Source of the DNA: Clostridia bacterium
Lineage (GTDB): Bacteria; Bacillota; Clostridia; Oscillospirales; Acutalibacteraceae
Direction: 5' to 3'
Length of the DNA stretch: 50,511 bases
Assembly (NCBI GenBank): GCA_017398425.1
Contig: JAFQFZ010000062.1
Location: 1 to 50,511, forward strand
Shown here piece by piece: positions 9,201 through 15,782 of this stretch (the stretch's first letter is position 1; every line of letters starts with the position of its first letter). Both the position numbers and the translations under genes were made by a program. The notes beneath the pieces were generated by a model. The model was not told where the DNA came from. It did no database searches and saw only the letters and a program-made list of their open reading frames with translations.

Positions 9201-11205
9201 TCTCCCGTTCAAAGACAGGGGCGCGATCCAGCACATCCTGCGGCGCATACCGTCCGAGATCCAGCAGCTCACGAATACGCTTTGCCGCTTGTTCCCACGA
9301 AAGATGCGTTGCATACGATTGCAACGCACTCGTACCCTCGGCAATGTGCATACCATCCTCGCCGTACCAAAGCGAAATGCGGCGTCCATCATAATAGAAA
9401 CCGGTGCCGTTTGTTTTATAATGCTCTTTGAGAAAAGCGGCATTATCTTCAAGCGGTTTGTCTTTCATAAAATACGCCACGATCTTTAACACACTTTCAC
9501 GGTCATTTGCACCGATACAAAGCGCTTCGTCGATGATCTGCTGTGCCATTTTTCGCGGAGTGAAAATCGGTTCGCTTGCATCGCTTTCCGTCACCGAGGC
9601 GATACCGTCAAACAGCGACAGCTGTTGTGTATCTTGCGGTGGCAAATGCTTTGCTGACAGATTGACCGTATATTCGTGACGGTCGATGAGTTGCGCGGTA
9701 AAATCTGCTACACATCCCCACGAAAAAACGGACTCCTTTGTGCGGGAGAGGTAAGCACCCTCCCACATAAGAAGTCCGTCTTGCATCGGCTTATACCCAA
9801 CCCGTTTTCCGTCTACGATCAGCTCCGTATAGCGGTCTTGATAAGCCGTTTTCAAATATGCCGCGCGTTCAGCTTCCTCGGTATGCACCGAGAAGAACAA
9901 GGCAATTTGATCTTTCTTGTAAATCAGGTCATCGTCGAGATTGGCGATGATCGCCATGATGATGGTTTCATCCAGCAGCGGCGGTAAATCGCTGTCGGTA
10001 ATGGTACTGCTTAATTGTAAATCAGTTCGTTCAGCACCGTTTCCTCTGCCGCTTGTCGGATGTTGTTCATCATCCCCGTCCACTTGATCGGATCGCTCTC
10101 CTTGAGCTGTTCCGTCACGCCGCTCGCCCTTGCCGTCTGCGACACGATCTGCTGAATGTGTTCCCGTGCCGCTTGATCGATCTCTGTCAGATGTTCGTGG
10201 AGTTTGCCCGTCATCATCAGCGTGGTGAACAGGCTCTCCCGATGTTCCATCAGATACGCTCGGCGAAGCAACGCGTATTTGCCAAGGGGCGTGTTCGGCT
10301 CCTGCGCGGGCAGAAGGTTCGGGATCTGATATCCGTTTTGGTTCGTGTAAGTCATCGTTTTCGCTCCTTTCATCGTCAGCGGTTTTGTCTACGGCATCAG
10401 CATACACGACATCGGCATTTTGTGCAACGGTGCGATTCGTGTCAGTTTTGGTTTTTTGCAGTTGTTGTAAGGTGACAGCGATCACCGACAGATACTCGCC
10501 TGCGGCTTGCCGCAACGCCACACCGTAAGCGGTGAGCGATGACACGGTGTTAAAATGAAAAATATCGGTGAAATCCTCTCGTTCAAAATAGAGTTCCGTA
10601 TTTATATCGCATCGTGCCAGCGCCATATACGATACGCTGTTGATCAGCAAATCATAAAACATCGCTTTGACTTCCGCATCGCTGAGATCTTCCAGCAAAC
10701 TGCCTTGTCGCATATCGAGAATATCCGCTGTGTGGGTATCCAAGCTATCTGCTACGGCAATGCGTGTTGCGGAGATCAATGCCGTTTCGATGGAGGCGGT
10801 ATCCACCGCATCCCCGTACCGCGATGCCAGTTCACGGATCATCCCTTCATCCATACGGCGATCATACTGCCAAATGGGAACGGGACGGGAATGGCGGCTT
10901 TCGTGGGTGTCGCTGATATCGAAATAATATTTGAGCCGTTGTTGTCCGGCATACGCTCGGTCTACCACCGCAATACCTTTGGCGTTGCGATTCACCCATC
11001 GCCCGAAGCGCTTGTTCCACGCATCCACCTCCAACACCGCCGTAGCATCGGGGCGCTGTGCGTACAGCAAAATCTGTTCTTCAAACAGCAAGCGGTAATT
11101 GCGACATGCCGTTTTCAAAAAGTCCATCCAGTTCTGTGCGTTTTTGGTGATGCGGGCAGACTGCTCACGGTACAGCTCGGTAATCAGTTCATACCTTGTC
11201 GGCAT
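3202..11205 (-). CDS. Giant ICE protein: N6-methylase-like domain plus SNF2/DEAD helicase
   Basis: A 2,667-residue protein typical of Tn1549-like ICEs of Clostridia. The ATG at 11205 is chosen for its GGGAGGTG site. Order of parts: an N-terminal domain (1-280) of the kind found in LPD proteins; a Ser/Gly/Arg/Asp-rich disordered stretch (about 283-400) that coincides with the nested TnpV gene; three related modules near 412-505, 575-672 and 792-872, each ending in a W-x-x-x-A-x-x-I-like helix; an acidic linker; a methylase-like domain with EPSCGVGNF (near 1185) and GNVPFG (near 1247) in place of the usual NPPY; then a superfamily-2 helicase with GAGKT (near 1870), DESH (near 2031), ATGTPISNS (near 2083) and QRLGRIVRQGNQ (near 2362). 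It probably remodels or protects element DNA during transfer. Methylase activity is doubtful because of the altered motif. Confidence 0.9.
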   Translation of the reverse strand: MPTRYELITELYREQSARITKNAQNWMDFLKTACRNYRLLFEEQILLYAQRPDATAVLEVDAWNKRFGRWVNRNAKGIAVVDRAYAGQQRLKYYFDISDTHESRHSRPVPIWQYDRRMDEGMIRELASRYGDAVDTASIETALISATRIAVADSLDTHTADILDMRQGSLLEDLSDAEVKAMFYDLLINSVSYMALARCDINTELYFEREDFTDIFHFNTVSSLTAYGVALRQAAGEYLSVIAVTLQQLQKTKTDTNRTVAQNADVVYADAVDKTADDERSENDDLHEPKRISDPEPSARAGAEHAPWQIRVASPSVSDGTSGEPVHHADDDGQTPRTSDRDRSSGTGTHSADRVADGKGERRDGTAQGERSDQVDGDDEQHPTSGRGNGAERTDLQLSSTITDSDLPPLLDETIIMAIIANLDDDLIYKKDQIALFFSVHTEEAERAAYLKTAYQDRYTELIVDGKRVGYKPMQDGLLMWEGAYLSRTKESVFSWGCVADFTAQLIDRHEYTVNLSAKHLPPQDTQQLSLFDGIASVTESDASEPIFTPRKMAQQIIDEALCIGANDRESVLKIVAYFMKDKPLEDNAAFLKEHYKTNGTGFYYDGRRISLWYGEDGMHIAEGTSALQSYATHLSWEQAAKRIRELLDLGRYAPQDVLDRAPVFERESLAQTMMFTVRDISEEAAEQNFAPTVKLVLSSRKSFDEEKKDLAALLADPERLDKIVKEWQAFVDAHAQNPDLMRFRFYRPKNVLARLQDLQREPVIFQTTEPNTAFERTYFISQDEIDKALRSEGSEEYRLSVYAFYSTHTDQKERETFLRKAHGDGGSYGGNDNKAYSSKGLLFSHGSIMEPYAKVELSWSVIAKRIQQLITVDRFLTKADKERMPAYERKQLANRIRLAFYAATDDMPRPYQQTDLVKYWESVDEIAEQLTDPARVREIYETMLLPMKEATPPDHRHYSYLHNALEAMEQYLDGTFSVYGRDHTLEPLRFLEETAQRQEVIEEAPPIHDEVVETVSDDQDEPDEVVDEVEVLPPEKETDTALAPPKPQRDYVLFDKLHPDVPSYQRHDFRITDPELGYGTPSEKYAANVAAIRTLQTIEAENRLATPEEQEILSRYVGWGGLADCFDDRSPHYLELKSLLDEDEYAAARASALTAFYTSPVIIGAMYDALQKMGFQNGNILEPSCGVGNFIGMLPQTMQDSHVYGVELDSISGRIARQLYQNSRIAVTGFEKVEMPDSFFDVAVGNVPFGDFGVADRRYDKHHFLIHDYFFGKTLDKVRPGGIVAFVTSKGTMDKENSAVRKYLAQRADLIGAIRLPNTAFKNNAGTVVTSDILFLQKRDHLTDIEPDWVHLDTDENGIKMNSYFVQHPEMILGRMEMVSSRFGMDSTCQAIEDADLSEQLQTAIGHLDGQITDYEMEETQDDLSIPADPSVRNFSFTIVDGKLYFRENSRMHPAQVSATGEKRIRGLIELRECVRRLIELQTEGYPDEDIQKEQERLNTLYDRFVEKYGRISSRGNSMAFSDDSGYYLLCSLEVMDEEGEFKRKADMFTKRTIRPHEAVTSVDTASEALAVSISEKARVDMPYMAQLSGKTEEELETELAGVIYRDIHCAQTAAEIPQAHLDLTRYPFVTADEYLSGNVRRKLRMAKALRDALPDEQKGKLDGYVSALETVQPVDLTAGEIGVRIGVNWIPTKVYEDFMYDLLGTNYYARNRMKILYSGATGEWNIANKNADIANVRAFSTYGTKRISAYHILEQTLNQKDVRIYDKVVDEHGNEQRVLNKKETAIAQDRQELIKAKFAEWLWKDIDRRDMLCRIYNETFNSIRPREYDGQHIRFSGMNPEITLRPHQVNAIAHIMYGGNTLLAHEVGAGKTFEMVAAAMESKRLGLCTKSLIVVPNHITEQWAAEWLQLYPSANILVATKKDFTTRNRKKFCARIATGDYDAIIIGHSQFEKIPMSKERQEVILQRQIDEIMAGISEAKSAKAERYTIKQLERTKKSLETRLEKLNDQSRKDDVVTFEQLGVDRIFVDESHYFKNLFLATKMRNVGGIAQTEAQKSSDLFMKCQYLDELTGGRGVVFATGTPISNSMVELYTIQRYLQYGMLQDMNMLHFDDWAASYGETVTAIELSPEGSGYRSKTRFAKFYNLPELMSNFKMVADIQTADMLHLPVPKANFHTEVITPSELQRDMITSLAERAERIRAGGVDPSVDNMLRITNDGRKLALDMRLVQPLAPDDENGKVAVCARNVFEIWDRTRENQSAQMVFCDLSTPKGDGSFNVYDDLKAKLMAKGIPEEEIAYIHDANTEAKKKELFAKVRSGQVRVLLGSTAKMGAGTNCQDRLIALHDLDCPWRPSDLAQRLGRIVRQGNQNPEVEIYRYVTENTFDAYLYQLVENKQKFIAQIMTSKAPVRVAADVDETALSYSEIKALATGNPLIIEKCNLDMEVAKLNMLKANHLNQRYALEDLVLKKYPEMIARLTERVAGYEKDIATALEHPKPPEGFVGMTIHGKELMDKEVAGKAIIDACTTITGSDAVPLGQYRGFAMSICYDRIANEYRIMLKGELSHPVVLGADIYGNITRLDNVIDGLQGKLELTRAELTNTQTQLENARVEMETPFPKEAELAEKSKRLKELNILLNMDQKDSALLDDTPDEGDDTSTPKPRVQDR
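10011..10355 (-). CDS. TnpV-like protein nested inside the giant helicase gene
   Basis: A 114-residue protein read on the same strand as the helicase but in another frame, wholly inside it. It begins MTYTNQNGYQIPNL with its own AAAGGAG site seven bases upstream. The pattern (G-Y-x-x-PxL near the start, YLxEHR, LLxTGxLxxHLxEID, GVTEQLK, A-E-E-x-V-x-x-ELIY at the end) matches the TnpV family described from transposons of Clostridia, whose function is unknown. In this stretch the helicase frame is low-complexity while the TnpV frame is an ordered helical protein, so TnpV appears to be the constrained frame. I recall the same nesting in other ICEs of this type, but have not checked it here. Confidence 0.8.
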   Translation of the reverse strand: MTYTNQNGYQIPNLLPAQEPNTPLGKYALLRRAYLMEHRESLFTTLMMTGKLHEHLTEIDQAAREHIQQIVSQTARASGVTEQLKESDPIKWTGMMNNIRQAAEETVLNELIYN

Positions 11206-11221
11206 GTATATGCACCTCCCT

Positions 11222-11488
11222 TCATCGTGCCTCACGCTCCTTGTTGGATTTGTTTTGTCCTGTCAAACGGTCTAACCGTTCTCTTGCTCCCGAAGCGCGT
11301 TCCAACAGATCGCGTTCGGCGGCCGCACGATCGGTGATATAATGCCCCCAAAAGTAATTGTTACCGTTTGTACACTCCCACGTGACATACGGTGTGACCG
11401 CTTTCGGGTTATGACCGATGACAAATTCCGAGTCTCCGATATGCAACGAATCGGTGATCGTATAACCGATGTTTTGTCGTTCGCTCAC
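11222..11488 (-). CDS. Small ICE-conserved protein of unknown function
   Basis: An 88-residue protein beginning at a GTG (11488) with AAGGAGGT nine bases upstream; the ATG further back lies inside the previous gene and lacks a site. Sequence landmarks are NIGYTITDSLHIGDSEFVIG and YVTWECTNGNNYFWGHY, then a charged C-terminal helix (AAERDLLERA). No membrane segment and no known catalytic motif. It starts two bases after the stop of the upstream gene and ends 16 bases before the helicase start, so the three are translated as a unit. Its constant place beside the helicase in related ICEs suggests a shared job, but I cannot name one. Confidence 0.7.
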   Translation of the reverse strand: MSERQNIGYTITDSLHIGDSEFVIGHNPKAVTPYVTWECTNGNNYFWGHYITDRAAAERDLLERASGARERLDRLTGQNKSNKEREAR

Positions 11489-11490
11489 GA

Positions 11491-12099
11491 TTATCGCACC
11501 TCCTTGTTTTTGTGATTTTTGATTTGCTCGCGGATAACCGCGGCTTTCTCCTTTGCCCAATCGGGCAAGCACTCGTCTTTGACGATACCTTGTACATCAT
11601 ACCGTTCCCAGCGCACGTCCTTACCCGTGTACAAATTGATCGCAAAGCAGGCGTTTCCATAGTGGTTTGCCATCGAGCCGTTACCACCCGTGACAAACAC
11701 AAGCTGTTTATCCGCAGTGCGGTATTCGGGGCGAAGCGCCGACGGTTTTATGGCTACCACTTGTCCTTTGATCGTCTCGGCGTGACTGTGCGGATGACAC
11801 ATATCTGCCGTGATCACATCCAGCGGTACGGTGATCTGTGCGCGTTCCTCACGCACTTTCTGACATTGGGCGAGTATCTGTTTGGCGTACTGTTCCATGA
11901 TGTCCAGATAATCGTCGCTGACAACGCTGTCTTCATACCGTTCTTGGATATAACAGATAAACGCCTTTTGCTCGCACAAGGTGCAAAGAAACGGCGCTGT
12001 TTCGTTTAACGGATCCTTTGCAAACACTACCTCCTTTTCGCCGATCCGCAATGCCGACATCACTTCGTAATTTTGAATCATTCGTTTTTCTTCGCTCAT
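11491..12099 (-). CDS. ICE-conserved hypothetical protein
   Basis: A 202-residue soluble protein starting at the ATG at 12099, preceded by AAAGGAGGTG. It opens MSEEKRMIQNYEVMSALRIG, has two Cys in LCTLCEQK (not a clear zinc site), and a conserved-looking core QLVFVTGGNGSMANHYGNACFAINLYTGK followed by RWERYDVQG. The lower-case similarity with the next gene (both open with a short beta unit on G-x-x-E-V/F-V) hints that the two are paired. I recognise it as a standard ICE accessory protein of Clostridia but cannot assign a function. Confidence 0.7.
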   Translation of the reverse strand: MSEEKRMIQNYEVMSALRIGEKEVVFAKDPLNETAPFLCTLCEQKAFICYIQERYEDSVVSDDYLDIMEQYAKQILAQCQKVREERAQITVPLDVITADMCHPHSHAETIKGQVVAIKPSALRPEYRTADKQLVFVTGGNGSMANHYGNACFAINLYTGKDVRWERYDVQGIVKDECLPDWAKEKAAVIREQIKNHKNKEVR

Positions 12100-12145
12100 A
12101 CCATGTTCACCTCCTTTCCGCAATAGCACCTCACGGTATGTACAA

Positions 12146-12172
12146 AGCGGTCAAGTGCTTGTGACCTGACCG
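12146..12172. terminator. Hairpin after the small membrane peptide
   Basis: Arms GCGGTCA and TGACCGC (7 bp, 13-base loop) sit just past the stop of the 30-residue peptide. On the minus strand the following bases are TTTGT, so it is at best a moderate terminator for the adhesin transcript. Confidence 0.45.
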
Positions 12173-12184
12173 CCTTTTGAAACA

Positions 12185-12277
12185 TCACTTTTTCTTATTG
12201 TGTCGGATTTGAAGCACGATCTTCAGCACCAAAAATGCCACCAAAATACCGAGCGCAATACAGGCTTTTACAGACAT
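12185..12277 (-). CDS. 30-residue single-pass membrane peptide
   Basis: A very short frame reading MSVKACIALGILVAFLVLKI and then a basic tail ending RHNKKK. About 18 hydrophobic residues form one membrane helix with a positive end that should face the cytoplasm. It begins 13 bases after the adhesin stop, with a weak AAAGGA site overlapping that region, so it would be translated by coupling. Its position directly behind a sortase substrate suggests an accessory or stabilising role at the membrane, which is inference. The main doubt is whether so short a frame is expressed. Confidence 0.55.
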   Translation of the reverse strand: MSVKACIALGILVAFLVLKIVLQIRHNKKK

Positions 12278-12290
12278 TGTTCATCATCCT

Positions 12291-15200
12291 TTACTGTCCG
12301 TTTCGTTTTTGTTTACGGCGGCGGATCACCAGTGCGATACACGCACCGCCCGAAATAAGACCGGCAATCGCCGTCACCAGCATCAATGCAGGAAGCACCG
12401 CACGACTGTTGTCACCCGTTTTCGGAGAGTCCACTGTCGGGATGATGGTGTTGGTGATATCAAAGCCATCGATCGTCGAGGTGTAATGCTTCACGGGTTT
12501 TTCCATCACCGTGTAAGTGACTTTCTTGCCCGCTTTGTAAACGGGAAGATCGACGAACTCATAGTGCCATACATCAGGTGACTCTGCATCGGTCATTGTC
12601 ACTTCGGCGGTGTCGATTTCTTCACCGTCCGCGCACAAGGTGAGCATCACCGCTTCGGGGCGAAGCTCGGCAGCATTACTGCCGTCATTCCAGATCTTGC
12701 GACCGCTGATGGTGATCGTTTCGATTTCGTGCGTGTTCGTCAGATTGAAGCCATCAATGGTCTTGGTATATCCTTCAACCACATCCTCGTCGATCGTCCA
12801 CTTGATTTCAACACCGCCGTCGCGGTACTTATCGAGTCCCGTCCACGAGTATTTCCATTCATCCTCGGCGGTTACGGTCTTGGCATCGTATTCGGTACCG
12901 TCACGATAGAGGCGAACCGTAATTTGATCGGGGCGGAGTCCGTCACGGTCATTATCATCCACCCACGTTTTGAAGCCTGCCACATCGGTGGTAGCCGTTT
13001 CGTGCGTGTTGATAATATTGGTGCCGTCGTAAGTGGTGGTGTACCCCTCGACCGCATCCTCGGTAATCGTCCATTCAATCTTCACACCGCCATCGCGGTA
13101 CACATCAAGATCGGTAAACAGATACGCCCACATGCCGTCCACATCCGTGACTTCTTGTGTGAGGAATTCTTCGCCGTCACGGTAAAGGCGCACGGTAATC
13201 TTCTCGGGACGCACACCGTCTTGGTTATTGTTATCGTTCCATGTTTTGGTGCCGCCGATCTCGGTCTTGGCGGGAGCGTGCGTGTTCACGATGTTGTAGC
13301 CTTCATAGGATGTCACATATTCGGGCACCGCATCTTCGACCACCGTCCACACGATTTCCTCGCCGCCGTCGCGGTATTTATCCAGTCCCGACCACGCATA
13401 CTTCCATTCGTTTTCAGCAGTCACGGTTTTGACATCGTATTCTTCACCGTCACGCATCAGACGAACCGTGATCTGTTCGGGACGGACACCGTCTTGGTTG
13501 CCGTTGTCATCCCATCGTTTTTGACCGCTGACCTCCACGGTTTGCGGTGTATAGTGGTTGGTGATGTTAAAGCCGTCATACGTGGGGGTATACCCCTCGA
13601 CGGGATCTTCTTTCACCGTCCATTCGACCAGCAAACCGCCTTGCTCGTATTTATCAAGATCTGTCCATTCATACTGCCACGCATAGCGCGCGTGTACGGT
13701 TTGAGAACTGTATTCCACACCGTTGCGGTACAGACGAACTGTAATACTATCGGGACGGATGCCGTCCTGATTGTTACGGTCATCCCATGTCTTTTCACCG
13801 CGCACAAAGGTCTTTTCGGTGATATGGGTGTTGGTGATATTGAACCCGTCATAGGTGGTGGCATATTCGGGAACAGCATCTTCCGCAATCGAATACACGA
13901 TCTCCACGCCGCCGTCACGATATTTATCAAGGTTTGTAAACGCATAGCGCCATTCACCTTTGGACGGTTTCACCACTTGGCTGTCGATCTCTTTGCCATC
14001 GGCATACAGACGAACGGTGATACTCTCGGGACGATACCCGTCTTGGTTATCGTTATCCACCCATGTTTTTGTACCGCTGACTTGTGTTTTTTCGGGAATG
14101 TGGGTGTTGATGACATCGAAGCCGTCATACGAGGTTTCGTATCCCGGGATGGGATCTTCTTTGATCTCATATTTGATTTCGATGCCACCGTCACGATATT
14201 TCGGCAGGTTGGTGAATTCATATTCCCAGCCGTCTTTCTCGGTCACTTTCTTGCTGTCGATTTCCTTACCATCGGCATACAGACGGATCGTGATGCTGTC
14301 GGGACGGATGCCGTCTTGGTCGCCGTTATCATCCCACGTCTTGGTGGTGAAGGTTTTGACAACACCTGTTTGATGGGTATTGATAATGGTAAAGCCGTTG
14401 TAAGAGGTTTCATACTTCGGGACAGCATTTTCGCTGATGGTGTATTTAATTTTCGTGCCGCTGTCGTTGTATTCGGGCAGATTGGAAAACGTGTATTTCC
14501 AACCGTCTGCGGCAGTAATCGCTTGTGACTTATACAGTGTGCCGTCTGCCAGCAAGTTGACGGTGATTTTGGAAGGACGAACGCCGTCGCGGTCGTTATC
14601 GTCCACCCAAGTCTTTGTCACCGTGATGCTGGTTTTCGGTGCATCACCGGTCTTGATCGACATATATCCTGCCATCGGGTCGGGAACCGATGAAGCAACA
14701 ACCGCTTGTGACGTATCGCCGTTTTCGAGGTTGCCGCCGTAAATGAGCATCGACGGACTGGTCGAGGTGCTGAAACCGTGGTTTTTATTGATACGCGAAC
14801 TCGCAAGCGCATTGGTGATCGGCTTGGTTGTCCAAAGCGTGAGGTTATTGCCGCTTTTGGAAACATTGACATAATCGGGAAACACGCCTGTCGTATTCAT
14901 CTTCGACAACAAGCCTTTGGAATCCGTCACCGTCGCTTGATAGCGCTTGTTAGTAGCATTCCAATTCAAGGTAATCGGTTTGGAGGTAGCCGTTGTCTTG
15001 GAGGAATACATAAAACTCGGAATATCGTCAAACTGTTGGTACGCCGTCACAAATTGCTTGTAGCGGTTCGTATAGTAAGTTTCCTGATCGGTCGTGGCAA
15101 AGTTGGAAAAACTGCTTTGAAGTGTGGTTTTCAACGCTTCGCCCGTGATCGGATCACGAATGCCGCAGATAATTTCCCACAGCACAATCTGCGCGATAGC

Positions 15201-15635
15201 ATGCACATCGGCATCTTTCGTGGGGTTCATGTGGTCGGCAAGAGCGACCACACGATAGATACCTGTCACGATCTTTTGATGCTTGGGATCGGACGAGTTC
15301 TTGAGCGCCGTCCAATACTTGTTGGCTTTGGACGAATCAATGGTCGAGTCAATCGTAAGACCTGCACCCGGCTCAATACAATAGCATTGTTTACTACCGC
15401 TATCGAGCGTGAAGTGCATGATGTGCTCGTCCTTTTCCTTTACGACCACCGATGCGGTGTTTACCGTACCGTCGCTCTTAAATGGCGGCGTGAGTTTCAC
15501 ATCCTTCAACGCATAAATTGCCGATCGTGTACACGCGGGAGATTGCGGTGCCGCTAACACGATGGAAGGTGCGTAGCTCATCAGCAAGGCGAAAATCAAC
15601 ACCAAGCTGACAAGCACTTTCAGACTTTTCTTCAT
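12291..15635 (-). CDS. Cell-wall-anchored adhesin: thioester domain plus eight Cna-B repeats
   Basis: A 1,114-residue surface protein. The ATG at 15635 is chosen because it opens a signal peptide (MKKSLKVLVSLVLIFALL, cleavage near AAP) and has AAAGG upstream. Residues about 60-330 resemble a thioester domain: YCIEPG supplies the Cys and AQIVLWE the Gln of the Cys-Gln bond that in this family binds host surfaces covalently. Eight Cna-B domains of about 90 residues follow, each with K-T-W-x-D/N-D near the start, an internal E (EDAV/EDPV) and N-T-H at the end, the Lys/Glu/Asn set for self-made isopeptide bonds. The C-terminus has a sortase motif SPKTG, a membrane helix and RRRKQKR. It is probably displayed on donor cells and may help mating contact or host attachment. 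Confidence 0.92.
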   Translation of the reverse strand: MKKSLKVLVSLVLIFALLMSYAPSIVLAAPQSPACTRSAIYALKDVKLTPPFKSDGTVNTASVVVKEKDEHIMHFTLDSGSKQCYCIEPGAGLTIDSTIDSSKANKYWTALKNSSDPKHQKIVTGIYRVVALADHMNPTKDADVHAIAQIVLWEIICGIRDPITGEALKTTLQSSFSNFATTDQETYYTNRYKQFVTAYQQFDDIPSFMYSSKTTATSKPITLNWNATNKRYQATVTDSKGLLSKMNTTGVFPDYVNVSKSGNNLTLWTTKPITNALASSRINKNHGFSTSTSPSMLIYGGNLENGDTSQAVVASSVPDPMAGYMSIKTGDAPKTSITVTKTWVDDNDRDGVRPSKITVNLLADGTLYKSQAITAADGWKYTFSNLPEYNDSGTKIKYTISENAVPKYETSYNGFTIINTHQTGVVKTFTTKTWDDNGDQDGIRPDSITIRLYADGKEIDSKKVTEKDGWEYEFTNLPKYRDGGIEIKYEIKEDPIPGYETSYDGFDVINTHIPEKTQVSGTKTWVDNDNQDGYRPESITVRLYADGKEIDSQVVKPSKGEWRYAFTNLDKYRDGGVEIVYSIAEDAVPEYATTYDGFNITNTHITEKTFVRGEKTWDDRNNQDGIRPDSITVRLYRNGVEYSSQTVHARYAWQYEWTDLDKYEQGGLLVEWTVKEDPVEGYTPTYDGFNITNHYTPQTVEVSGQKRWDDNGNQDGVRPEQITVRLMRDGEEYDVKTVTAENEWKYAWSGLDKYRDGGEEIVWTVVEDAVPEYVTSYEGYNIVNTHAPAKTEIGGTKTWNDNNNQDGVRPEKITVRLYRDGEEFLTQEVTDVDGMWAYLFTDLDVYRDGGVKIEWTITEDAVEGYTTTYDGTNIINTHETATTDVAGFKTWVDDNDRDGLRPDQITVRLYRDGTEYDAKTVTAEDEWKYSWTGLDKYRDGGVEIKWTIDEDVVEGYTKTIDGFNLTNTHEIETITISGRKIWNDGSNAAELRPEAVMLTLCADGEEIDTAEVTMTDAESPDVWHYEFVDLPVYKAGKKVTYTVMEKPVKHYTSTIDGFDITNTIIPTVDSPKTGDNSRAVLPALMLVTAIAGLISGGACIALVIRRRKQKRNGQ
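12430..14650 (-). repeat. Tandem degenerate repeat encoding Cna-B domains
   Basis: Eight successive units of roughly 270 bp encode the Cna-B domains of the adhesin. Units share the coding for K-T-W-x-D-N-x-x-D-G-x-R-P and for Y-x-T-x-Y-D-G-F-N-I-x-N-T-H. Copy number is likely to vary between strains through recombination. Confidence 0.85.
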
Positions 15636-15675
15636 GTCAGAATCAATCCTTTCTTGATTTGGTGGTATATATAAA

Positions 15676-15716
15676 AACGCCGCTTCAAGCAATCCCGACT
15701 TGCTTGAAACAGCGTT
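15676..15716 (-). terminator. Hairpin with T tract in the adhesin leader
   Basis: Arms TTCAAGCAA (15684-15692) and TTGCTTGAA (15700-15708) are extended by AACGC/GCGTT after a small internal loop. On the minus strand it is followed by TTTTT. It lies about 40 bases before the adhesin start and downstream of a second terminator, so it is either a back-up terminator for the lipoprotein gene or an attenuator controlling the adhesin. Confidence 0.65.
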
Positions 15717-15730
15717 GAATGGGTAACAAA

Positions 15731-15758
15731 AAAGGGCAACCGTTTTCGATTGCCCTTT
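15731..15758 (-). terminator. Intrinsic terminator of the Thr-rich lipoprotein gene
   Basis: Arms AAAGGGCAA (15731-15739) and TTGCCCTTT (15750-15758) give a 9-bp stem, followed on the minus strand by six Ts in all. It starts 24 bases past the lipoprotein stop. Confidence 0.8.
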
Positions 15759-15782
15759 GTGATACGCGATATTCAGTTGTGA

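Noticed and set aside
12729..14528. 599-codon open frame opposite the Cna-B repeats
   Set aside because: Antisense of a repeated coding region; its apparent internal repeats mirror the Cna-B units.
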